Source: Wenzhouxiangella sp.
GTDB lineage: Bacteria; Pseudomonadota; Gammaproteobacteria; Xanthomonadales; Wenzhouxiangellaceae
Length of the DNA stretch: 9,364 nucleotides
Reading direction: 5' to 3'
Assembly: GCA_007135355.1 (NCBI GenBank)
Contig: SLJA01000077.1
Coordinates: 1-9,364 of the forward strand
Both the position numbers and the translations under genes were made by a program. Positions 1-6,178 of this stretch are shown here, in pieces. Numbering within the stretch: the stretch's first letter is position 1; each line of letters starts with the position of its first letter. The notes beneath the pieces are model-generated. The model searched no databases. It saw only the letters and a program-made list of their open reading frames with translations, and was not told the DNA's origin.

Positions 1-1217
1 AGGGTGGTTTTGCCCGAGCCGTTTTCACCGACCAGCGCCAGGCTGGTGCCGGGCTGGAGGTTCAGATTGATCCCGTCCAGCGCCAGCGCCTCGTTGCCGG
101 GATAGCGGAAGGACAGGCCGCTGATTTCCAGGCCCGCGCCGGGTCGGTCCCCGGCCTTGACGCCGCCCTGGCGCACTCGGACCGGCAGCTCGAGAAATTC
201 ATACAGGCTGCTCAGGTACAGGTAGTCCTCGTACATGCCATTGATCGCCGTCAGGCTGGCGCTGACCGCTGACTGGCCTTGGCGAAACACCATCAAATAC
301 ATGGTCATCTGGCCTAGCGACAGCTCACCCGAGACCGTGGCCAGCACCACCCAGGCAAACGCGGCGTACAGCGTGGCCGTGCCGACCAAACCCAAGGCAA
401 AAGCCCACCAGCCGCGGCGGATGGTGAGTGCCCGGTCTTCGCGGAAGATTTTGCGGAAAATGGCCTTGTAGCGCTCCAGCAGCCGTGGCGCCAGGCCGTA
501 GAGCTTGACTTCCTTGGTGTAGTCGTCGCGCGCGAGGACCGATTCCAGGTACATCATTTCACGCGTCTCGGGAGAGCGCCAGCGGAACAGCCGGTAGGCC
601 TGGCCGGCAAATTTGGCCTCGACAAAAAACGCCGGCAGCCCCCCAGCAATCAGCAACAGTACGGCCCAGGGCGAAAAGGCCAGCAGCAGGCCGCTGAAGC
701 TCAGGATGGCGATGCCATTCTGGATCACGCCAAAGGTTTTCTGGACCAGCGCCAGCGGCCGCGAAGACGCCTCGCGCCGGGCCCGGGTCAGGCGGTCGTA
801 AAATTCGGCGTTTTCCAGCTGGGCCAGCTCCAGCTGCTGGGCCTTTTCCAGGATCATCACATTGACCCGCTGACCCAACTGGGCCCGCAGCAGGTTGTTG
901 CAGATGTTCAGACCGGTCTGTGCCGCCGCCATGGCGGCGACCAGCACCGCCTCGACTGACAGCCACAGCCAGACTTCACCGGTGCCGGCCTCGCCCTGGA
1001 TGGCCGCGACCACGCTGTCGACCAAAAGCTTGCCGACCCAGGCGATACCGGCCGGCAGCAGGCCGGCGACCAGGGTCAGGGCGGCCAGCACCACGGTCAG
1101 CGCGGGGCTGGTGGCCCAGACCAGGCTCAGCGCGCGCCGACCGTAGGTCAGCAGCGAACCGAACTGGGCAAGAATGCCCGGCTGAAGAGCGCCCGCCGCG
1201 GGTGGCGCCGGGCTCAT
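1..1217 (-). CDS. ABC exporter, fused membrane and ATPase domains (3' end missing)
   Basis: Partial gene: 405 codons are present and the rest of the ATPase domain lies beyond the left edge. The protein starts MSPAPPAAG and has hydrophobic membrane stretches at about residues 36-60, 82-100, 165-200 and 270-295. The cytoplasmic coupling region includes RDDYTKEVKLYGL (230-242), a pattern common in this exporter class. The nucleotide-binding domain begins near residue 363 (LEISGLSFRYPG). The last visible residues are a complete Walker A, GENGSGKT (397-404), in frame with the start. This is the half-transporter layout of MsbA/MdlB-like exporters, which work as dimers in the inner membrane and use ATP to export lipids, peptides or drugs. 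The substrate cannot be read from the sequence. The ATG at 1217 was chosen because it precedes the first membrane helix by a normal distance; only a weak GGCGAG lies upstream. The gene follows the peptidase gene by 40 bp on the same strand, so co-transcription is likely. Confidence 0.88.
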   Translation of the reverse strand, partial: MSPAPPAAGALQPGILAQFGSLLTYGRRALSLVWATSPALTVVLAALTLVAGLLPAGIAWVGKLLVDSVVAAIQGEAGTGEVWLWLSVEAVLVAAMAAAQTGLNICNNLLRAQLGQRVNVMILEKAQQLELAQLENAEFYDRLTRARREASSRPLALVQKTFGVIQNGIAILSFSGLLLAFSPWAVLLLIAGGLPAFFVEAKFAGQAYRLFRWRSPETREMMYLESVLARDDYTKEVKLYGLAPRLLERYKAIFRKIFREDRALTIRRGWWAFALGLVGTATLYAAFAWVVLATVSGELSLGQMTMYLMVFRQGQSAVSASLTAINGMYEDYLYLSSLYEFLELPVRVRQGGVKAGDRPGAGLEISGLSFRYPGNEALALDGINLNLQPGTSLALVGENGSGKTT

Positions 1218-1257
1218 CGCCGGTCGACTCGCCGCCGCGGTGGGACTGCCTTGGCGC

Positions 1258-3696
1258 TCAGTCTCCGGCCAGGTGCTCGTTCAGCCATTCCACGGTTTCA
1301 TACAGCATATGCAGCACCGATTCGCGCGCCCGGTAGCCGTGTGATTCCAGCGGCAGCATGACCAGCCGGGCAGTGCCGCCCAGTCCGCGAATGGCCTGGT
1401 ACAGACGCTCGCTTTGCATCGGGAAGGTGCCGGAGTTGTTGTCTTCCATGCCGTGAATCAGCAACAGCGGTGCGCTCATCCGGTGGATATGAAAAAACGG
1501 CGAGACGGCAAAGTACAGTTCCGGATCGTCCCATAGCGTGCGCTGTTCCGACTGAAAGCCGAACGGGGTCAAGGTGCGGTTGTAGGCGCCGGAGCGGGCG
1601 ATGCCGGTGCGGAACAGGTCGGTATGGGCCAGCAGGCTGGCGGTCATGAACGCGCCATAAGAGTGGCCGCCGATGGCCACCCGCTCCGGGTCGGTGACGC
1701 CTCGCTCGACCCCGGCCGAGATGGCGGCTTCGGCATTCATTGTCAGCTGCTCGACGAAACGATCGTTGGGTTCAACGCCCTCGCTGCCGACCACCGGCAT
1801 GGTGGCGTTGTTGAGCACGGCATAACCCTGGGTGACCAGGAACTGCGCGTTCCAGTAGCTCAGGCGGTTGAAGCGATAGGGCGAGTCGGCCAGCTGACCG
1901 GCGGCATCGGCGCTGAGAAACTCGCGTGGGTAGGCCCAGACCACCGTTGGCAGCGGCCCGTCGCGCTCGGAATCGTAGTCGGCCGGCAGTAACAGGGTGG
2001 CCGAGAGCATGACCCCGTCCTCGCGCTCGAAGGTGATCAGTTCGCGGTGCACGCCCAGCATGTCGGGCAGAGGGTGCTCGGTTCGGGTCACGGCGCGTAG
2101 TGTGCCGTCATCCAGCGAGCGGACAAAGAAATCCGGCGGCTGATCCTGCGACTCGCGGCGGGTCAGCAACTGGCCGAGTTCAGGATCAAGCAAGCTGACC
2201 GGCTGCTCGTAGTAGGGCGATTCGGATTGCCACAGCCGTTCGCTGCTGCCGTCGGCCAGGCTCAAGCGGTCGACAAACGGCCGGTTGCCCTCCGGCGAGG
2301 CGCCCTGGCCGAACAGGATCAACGCGCCGTCGTCGATCAGCAGGCGCGACTGACCGCGTGCGTCGCGGAACGTGGTGGGCGTGCCCGGATCAGCATAGCG
2401 ATCCTCATAGCGCCGCTCCCATAGGATTTCAGGCGCACGATCCAGATGATCCGGTGCAATGCGCGAGACCCGCTCCATGCGCGTGGCCCACCAGCGCTGC
2501 CAGACCAGGGCGGTCTCGCCGTCGCCGGCTGCCATCCAGCGTACCCGGTAGGGCGAGCGCAAAACCCGTTCGGGCTGTCCAGCAAACGGCGCGCTATGTT
2601 GGTAGACATGATCGCGATAGTCCGCCTCGTTGGCCGGGTCGCCGCCGTCGACGGCCTGGACCCAGACCAGCATGGCATCGGCGTCGCCGCGCCAGCCGAC
2701 CGAGCGCGGACCTTCGATAACCGCGTCAAAAGCGATCGGCAGGTTGTCGGCAACCGGGTTGTCTGCGAGCCGATGGGTCAGTTCGCCGTCCGCGGTCCAG
2801 ACCTCGAGCGCGTGGGCAAAGCGGGAAAACGGTACCGCGTACGACCATGGCGGGGTTAAGCGCATGACCAGAATATGTTCACCATCGGGGGCAACGCTGA
2901 AGCCCGGGATCAGATCGGGTTGACCGAGCGGCTGGGTGTTGCCGTCCAGATCGATGCGCAGCAACTGGGTGGTGAAATGATGTTCGAACAGCAGTTCATC
3001 GTGCCGGTCGGACAGCAGATCCTGGAAAGTCCGCGTCGGCGCGCTGCGGCCGCGGGTTTCGGTCACCACCGGACCGGTCGGAACGGGATCGCGCGCCGGC
3101 GGCGTGGTCCGCTTCGGGGGCAGGGCGCGGACGATGACCGAATCGCTGTCCGGCGACCATTCCATGTAGCTGCGCGCCACCGAGCCCCAACCCTGGCCCC
3201 AGGCGGCATGGACCGGATGTTCGCTCCAGCGCCGTGCCGTTGCTTCGGCGACATCGACATGCCAGAGCTCCACGCGTTCCTGTTCGATCTGCAGGAAGGC
3301 GATGTGCTGTCCATCCGGCGACCAGGCGGCCGCCAGAACCCGCGGTGTGTCCGGCAGGTTGTCGATGATGACCGGGTTCGGCTCGCCAGCCACCGATTGC
3401 AAACGCAGGCTGCTGAAGTAGCGCGGCTGCGCGGGGGCGTGGTTGTCCGGGTTGAAACGCAGGCCGGCCAGGCGCAGCTCCGGCGCGGCCAGATCGGCCA
3501 GGCTGGGCAGCGCCGGCGGCGCCAGCAGCAGCAGGGTAGCGCCGTCGGGCGAGACGCTGGCCGTGACCGGCGGCGCCATGTCAACCAGGGCAATGACCTC
3601 CGGCGGTGGCTCGCGGTAGCCGGTGTCGACCGGGGTGGCGCTGACCTGGAAGGAACAAAACAGGGCGAGAAAAATCGGGAAGAGTCGCAGGCGCAT
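1258..3696 (-). CDS. Secreted S9-family serine peptidase, glutamyl endopeptidase type
   Basis: 812 residues. The N-terminus is a signal peptide: MRLRL, a hydrophobic core FPIFLALFCSF, then a VSA cleavage site at residue 20, so the enzyme should act in the periplasm or outside the cell. The middle (about 45-560) is the beta-propeller part, with SPDG-type blade motifs (VSPDGATLL, WSPDGQHIA, VAPDGEHIL). The alpha/beta-hydrolase domain carries the nucleophile in GGHSYGAFM (Ser679), the acid in HGMEDNN (Asp752) and the histidine in ESHGYRAR (His786). The N-terminal GYREPPPEVIALVD and the segments GIARSGAYNRTLTPFGFQ and EDNNSGT closely resemble, from memory, the chloroplast glutamyl endopeptidase family (MEROPS S9D) rather than plain prolyl oligopeptidase. 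Cleavage after Glu is inferred from that resemblance. The frame stays open to 3903, but that extension lacks a signal peptide at its start and would overlap the divergent acyltransferase gene, so the ATG at 3696 is preferred. No clear Shine-Dalgarno precedes it. Confidence 0.9.
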   Translation of the reverse strand: MRLRLFPIFLALFCSFQVSATPVDTGYREPPPEVIALVDMAPPVTASVSPDGATLLLLAPPALPSLADLAAPELRLAGLRFNPDNHAPAQPRYFSSLRLQSVAGEPNPVIIDNLPDTPRVLAAAWSPDGQHIAFLQIEQERVELWHVDVAEATARRWSEHPVHAAWGQGWGSVARSYMEWSPDSDSVIVRALPPKRTTPPARDPVPTGPVVTETRGRSAPTRTFQDLLSDRHDELLFEHHFTTQLLRIDLDGNTQPLGQPDLIPGFSVAPDGEHILVMRLTPPWSYAVPFSRFAHALEVWTADGELTHRLADNPVADNLPIAFDAVIEGPRSVGWRGDADAMLVWVQAVDGGDPANEADYRDHVYQHSAPFAGQPERVLRSPYRVRWMAAGDGETALVWQRWWATRMERVSRIAPDHLDRAPEILWERRYEDRYADPGTPTTFRDARGQSRLLIDDGALILFGQGASPEGNRPFVDRLSLADGSSERLWQSESPYYEQPVSLLDPELGQLLTRRESQDQPPDFFVRSLDDGTLRAVTRTEHPLPDMLGVHRELITFEREDGVMLSATLLLPADYDSERDGPLPTVVWAYPREFLSADAAGQLADSPYRFNRLSYWNAQFLVTQGYAVLNNATMPVVGSEGVEPNDRFVEQLTMNAEAAISAGVERGVTDPERVAIGGHSYGAFMTASLLAHTDLFRTGIARSGAYNRTLTPFGFQSEQRTLWDDPELYFAVSPFFHIHRMSAPLLLIHGMEDNNSGTFPMQSERLYQAIRGLGGTARLVMLPLESHGYRARESVLHMLYETVEWLNEHLAGD

Positions 3697-3725
3697 GATT
3701 ACAGCATTTGTCGAGTTCGCCGGGC

Positions 3726-3731
3726 AGTATA
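3726..3731 (-). promoter_or_regulatory. Possible -10 box for the peptidase gene
   Basis: Read on the minus strand, this is TATACT, which would put the transcription start near 3719 and leave a leader of about 22 nt before the ATG at 3696. No good -35 hexamer lies 16-18 bp upstream. The call rests on the -10 match and on its position in a divergent spacer. Confidence 0.3.
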
Positions 3732-3747
3732 GCCAGCGCGAATCATG

Positions 3748-3770
3748 CCGGGGTCCGCGGGTTGCCCCGG
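3748..3770. promoter_or_regulatory. GC-rich inverted repeat between divergent promoters
   Basis: CCGGGG (3748-3753) and CCCCGG (3765-3770) are perfect inverted 6-mers separated by 11 bp. An outer pair, TGCCGG (3746-3751) and CCGGCA (3777-3782), overlaps them. They lie between the two candidate -10 boxes, so they could be an operator or a hairpin. In DNA this GC-rich such pairs also occur by chance. Confidence 0.2.
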
Positions 3771-3788
3771 AACGGGCCGGCAGGTGGT

Positions 3789-3816
3789 TTGTGCCGAGCC
3801 CGTCAGGTCGTATACT
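3789..3816 (+). promoter_or_regulatory. Candidate sigma-70-type promoter for the lipid gene cluster
   Basis: TTGTGC (3789-3794) is a weak -35, followed after 16 bp by TATACT (3811-3816), a good -10. Initiation near 3823 would give a leader of about 22 nt before the ATG at 3845. It is the only AT-rich -10-like hexamer close upstream of the acyltransferase gene. No other promoter is evident before the next two genes, so it may serve all three. Confidence 0.45.
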
Positions 3817-3834
3817 GATCGACAAGCAAAGCCC

Positions 3835-3842
3835 GGAAGAGG
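3835..3842 (+). promoter_or_regulatory. Ribosome binding site deciding the acyltransferase start
   Basis: GGAAGAGG ends 2 nt before the ATG at 3845, so the GGAAG core sits about 5 nt upstream. It supports this ATG over the far upstream in-frame ATG at 3623, which would lie inside the divergent peptidase gene. Confidence 0.5.
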
Positions 3843-3844
3843 CC

Positions 3845-5209
3845 ATGGGGAAGAAAATCCCGCTGATGGATCTATTGTGGTTGCTGGCTGAAACCCAGGC
3901 CAACCCGATCCACGTGTGCGGTTTGATGCTGTTCGAGAAACCGGCCGGTCGTGACGATATCGTTCGCGAAATCGTCGCAGCCTATCGCAAAGCTCGGCCG
4001 ACCGCGCCGTTTGACTGCATTCCCGATCTGGAAGTCACCCACGCCCCGGTCTGGAAAAAAGCGGATTACTACAACCCACGCTACCATGTCCAGCACATCG
4101 CGCTGCCGGATGGGGCCAGCTACGAGGATTTGCTGCATCTGGTCGGCGACCTGCACGAGACCATGCTGGATCGGGCGCGTCCCCTGTTTCGCGTCTGGCT
4201 GATTGATCGGGTGCCGGGCAATCGTTTCGCGTTGTTTCTGAAGATGCACCACGCCACCATCGATGGCGTCAGTGCCGCGCGGAGAGTCAATGCCAGCTTG
4301 AAGACCACGCGCCGGCGCGGAGTGCTGCCGCCGATGTTCGCCGTGGAGTTGCCGGTGCGCAAGCCGAGGCCACCCAAGGCTCTGATTAAGCAGGTTCTGG
4401 GCATCAGTTCTACCGCCACCAGCCAGTACCTGGCCCTGCTCGGCTCTTTGCGCAAGGGCTTGTGGAACTGGATGGGCGGCAAGACCGAAGGCAGTGTGCC
4501 CTTTGCCGCGCACCGCGGGCCGATGAACGAACCGGTCATGAACGCGCGTACCGTGGCCACCCTGTCCTTGCCGCTGAAAGCCATGCGGCGTGTGGCCCGC
4601 CATTACGATGCCACCTTGAACGATCTGGCCATGGCCTTGATCGATGAGGGCGTGCACCGCTACCTGGCCGAACTCGGTCAGCCTTTCGATCATCGACTGG
4701 TGGCAATGTGCCCGGTTTCGATGAGAGAGAAGACTGATAGTGCCGCGGGCAGCAAGATCTCGGCCGTGTTCGTGCGCCTGGGCACCCCGGAGGCCACCGT
4801 CCTGGAGCGACTGGCCCAGGTATCGGAGTCCATGGATGCCGCCAAGGCCGAAGTGCGCAGCATGTCGAAAGAAACCGCGCTCGGCTATGCCGCCGGACTG
4901 CTGGGTCTGGCTGGACTGACCGCCGTCACTCATGTGGATCGGGTCACTCCGCCGTCGGCCAACCTGGTCATTTCCAATGTCCCGGGCTGGGAGCGCCAGC
5001 TATACCTGCATGGGGCGCCGCTGGTGGGTGCTTACCCGGTGTCGGCGATTGCCGTGGGCGTGGGCCTGAACGCGACGGTCATTTCCTCCAACGACCGCAT
5101 GGATTTCGGCTTCGTCGCCAATGGCGCCAGCCTGCGCCGACTGCCGGCGCTGGCAGCCCATGTCGAGGCCGCCTGGCAGGATTTGCTCTCGACCAGCCCC
5201 GGACGCTGA
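3845..5209 (+). CDS. Wax ester synthase / diacylglycerol acyltransferase (WES/DGAT)
   Basis: 454 residues, the usual size for this bacterial family. It transfers acyl groups from acyl-CoA to long-chain alcohols (wax esters) or diacylglycerol (triacylglycerol), typically at the inner face of the membrane where lipid inclusions form. The catalytic HHxxxDG motif is intact: MHHATIDGVS, with His135, His136, Asp140 and Gly141. Family hallmarks flank it: an N-terminal segment MDLLWLLAETQANPIHVCGL, then MCPVSMRE near residue 290, and a C-terminal NLVISNVPG followed by LYLHGAPLVGAYPVS and GLNATVISSNDRMDFGF, typical of the second (DUF1298) domain. The start is set by the binding site just upstream and by alignment of MDLLW with the usual family N-terminus. 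It is the first gene of a plus-strand cluster, 54 bp ahead of an esterase gene, and divergent from the peptidase gene. The preferred acceptor, alcohol or diacylglycerol, cannot be told from sequence. Confidence 0.92.
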   Translation: MGKKIPLMDLLWLLAETQANPIHVCGLMLFEKPAGRDDIVREIVAAYRKARPTAPFDCIPDLEVTHAPVWKKADYYNPRYHVQHIALPDGASYEDLLHLVGDLHETMLDRARPLFRVWLIDRVPGNRFALFLKMHHATIDGVSAARRVNASLKTTRRRGVLPPMFAVELPVRKPRPPKALIKQVLGISSTATSQYLALLGSLRKGLWNWMGGKTEGSVPFAAHRGPMNEPVMNARTVATLSLPLKAMRRVARHYDATLNDLAMALIDEGVHRYLAELGQPFDHRLVAMCPVSMREKTDSAAGSKISAVFVRLGTPEATVLERLAQVSESMDAAKAEVRSMSKETALGYAAGLLGLAGLTAVTHVDRVTPPSANLVISNVPGWERQLYLHGAPLVGAYPVSAIAVGVGLNATVISSNDRMDFGFVANGASLRRLPALAAHVEAAWQDLLSTSPGR

Positions 5210-5235
5210 GCGGCTTTGAGTATCATGGGGATCTA

Positions 5236-5262
5236 ATGAACGCATCAGGCCAACAGCGCTGA
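5236..5262 (+). other. Possible 8-codon leader ORF coupled to the esterase start
   Basis: ATG at 5236 opens the short ORF MNASGQQR, which ends in TGA at 5260-5262, one base before the esterase ATG (TGAAATG). GGGG (5227-5230) lies 5 nt before the leader ATG, whereas the esterase ATG has no good binding site of its own. This would suit termination-reinitiation coupling. The ORF is so short that chance is a real alternative. Confidence 0.25.
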
Positions 5263-5263
5263 A

Positions 5264-6178
5264 ATGGTCAGCTGGCAGACACGCACCGCCAATCTGCTTG
5301 GGCGGTTGACGATCCGCCAGTCGCTGCGGCGGGATTTTTCGGTGGCCGAGATGCGCGAGCGTATCCGCACCATGGAGCGCTTCTTTCCCGATCTGCCGGC
5401 AGACATCCGCATCGACCGCGAACCGGGTTTAAGCCACTGCGACGCCGAGTGGCTGATCCCCACGACCGGCCCCACCGAGCGCGTGATCCTGCATTTCCCG
5501 GGCGGTGCCTTCCTGACCCGCTTCGTGCGTGCCGAACGCCTGCTGATGGCGCGCTTGTGCCGCTCGGCCAATGCGCGTGGCCGCCTGGTATTCTATCGGC
5601 TGGCTCCGGAGCATCCTTATCCGGCCGGGCTGGATGACTGCATGGAAGCCTACCGCCAGCTGCTTGATTTGAATGTGGCCCCGGACAACATCATCGTCAG
5701 CGGGATGTCAGCCGGTGGCTGCCTGGCGCTGGCCCTGCTGCTGGCCGTGCGCGATGAGGGTCTGCCGCTGCCGGCCGGGGCGGTGTTGATGTCGCCGGCG
5801 GCCGACCTGACCGAGCACTCGGAGGCGGGCTCGCGGCTGGCCAACGCGCCCCATGACGCGGTGCTCAGCCTCGAGCGCGGTGACGATATCCGGCGCCTGT
5901 ACCTGGGTGATCAGCTGGATCGGGTCAATCATCCCTATGTCTCCCCGGTCCTGGGCGACTACGCGGGCCTGCCGCCGCTGTTTTTTCAGGTCGGCAGCAA
6001 GGAAATCCTGCTCGACGATTCGCAGCGCTGCGCCGAACGGGCGCGCTCAGCCGGGGTGCGGGCCGAGGTCGAGGTCTGGGACCGGGTGCCGCACGGCTGG
6101 CAGACGCTGTCCTTTGCGCCCGAGTCCGGGCGCGCCATCGACCGCCTGGCCGATTTCATTCGCGAGGTCTGTCCATGA
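5264..6178 (+). CDS. Alpha/beta-hydrolase, hormone-sensitive-lipase-type esterase
   Basis: 304 residues with no signal peptide, so cytoplasmic. Enzymes of this fold hydrolyse acyl esters. The nucleophile is in GMSAGG (Ser149), the histidine in VPHGWQ (His277), and the acid lies in GSKEILLDDS, with Glu247 aligning best and Asp251/Asp252 as alternatives. VSPVLGDYAGLPPLFFQVG before the acid and SPAADLTEHS in the middle are typical of the family. Two motifs vary: the oxyanion HGGG is HFPGGAF (77-83), with Pro in the usual His place, and GDSAGG has Met for Asp. The ATG at 5264 is the first possible start in frame after a stop at 5237. The gene lies 54 bp after the acyltransferase and overlaps the next gene by 4 bp (ATGA), so it is probably co-transcribed and may turn over the neutral lipid made by its neighbour. 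That substrate is inferred from context; short-chain or xenobiotic esters are possible alternatives. Confidence 0.85.
   Translation: MVSWQTRTANLLGRLTIRQSLRRDFSVAEMRERIRTMERFFPDLPADIRIDREPGLSHCDAEWLIPTTGPTERVILHFPGGAFLTRFVRAERLLMARLCRSANARGRLVFYRLAPEHPYPAGLDDCMEAYRQLLDLNVAPDNIIVSGMSAGGCLALALLLAVRDEGLPLPAGAVLMSPAADLTEHSEAGSRLANAPHDAVLSLERGDDIRRLYLGDQLDRVNHPYVSPVLGDYAGLPPLFFQVGSKEILLDDSQRCAERARSAGVRAEVEVWDRVPHGWQTLSFAPESGRAIDRLADFIREVCP
6164..6168 (+). promoter_or_regulatory. Ribosome binding site of the hemerythrin-domain gene
   Basis: GAGGT lies 6 nt before the ATG at 6175, inside the end of the esterase gene. With the ATGA stop/start overlap, it points to coupled translation of the two genes. 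Confidence 0.5.

Noticed and set aside
559..966. Open frame of 135 codons on the minus strand
   Set aside because: It is on the same strand as the ABC gene but in another frame, and its Gly/Arg/Pro-rich sequence lacks any domain. The ABC frame is continuous from 1217 to Walker A.
2875..3732. Open frame of 285 codons on the plus strand
   Set aside because: It is antisense to the N-terminal half of the peptidase, Arg/Gln-rich and without motifs. The peptidase on the other strand is certain.
3623..3844. 74-codon upstream extension of the acyltransferase frame
   Set aside because: It runs back into the divergent peptidase gene, is rich in Arg and Ser, and has no family match. The ATG at 3845 has a binding site and the conserved N-terminus.
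3697..3903. 69-codon upstream extension of the peptidase frame
   Set aside because: It would overlap the divergent acyltransferase gene and place the clear signal peptide in the middle of the protein. The ATG at 3696 gives a normal secreted form.
3872..4933. Open frame of 353 codons on the minus strand
   Set aside because: It is antisense to the WES/DGAT gene, with a Gln/Arg/His-rich low-complexity translation and no family features; a shadow of a high-GC gene.
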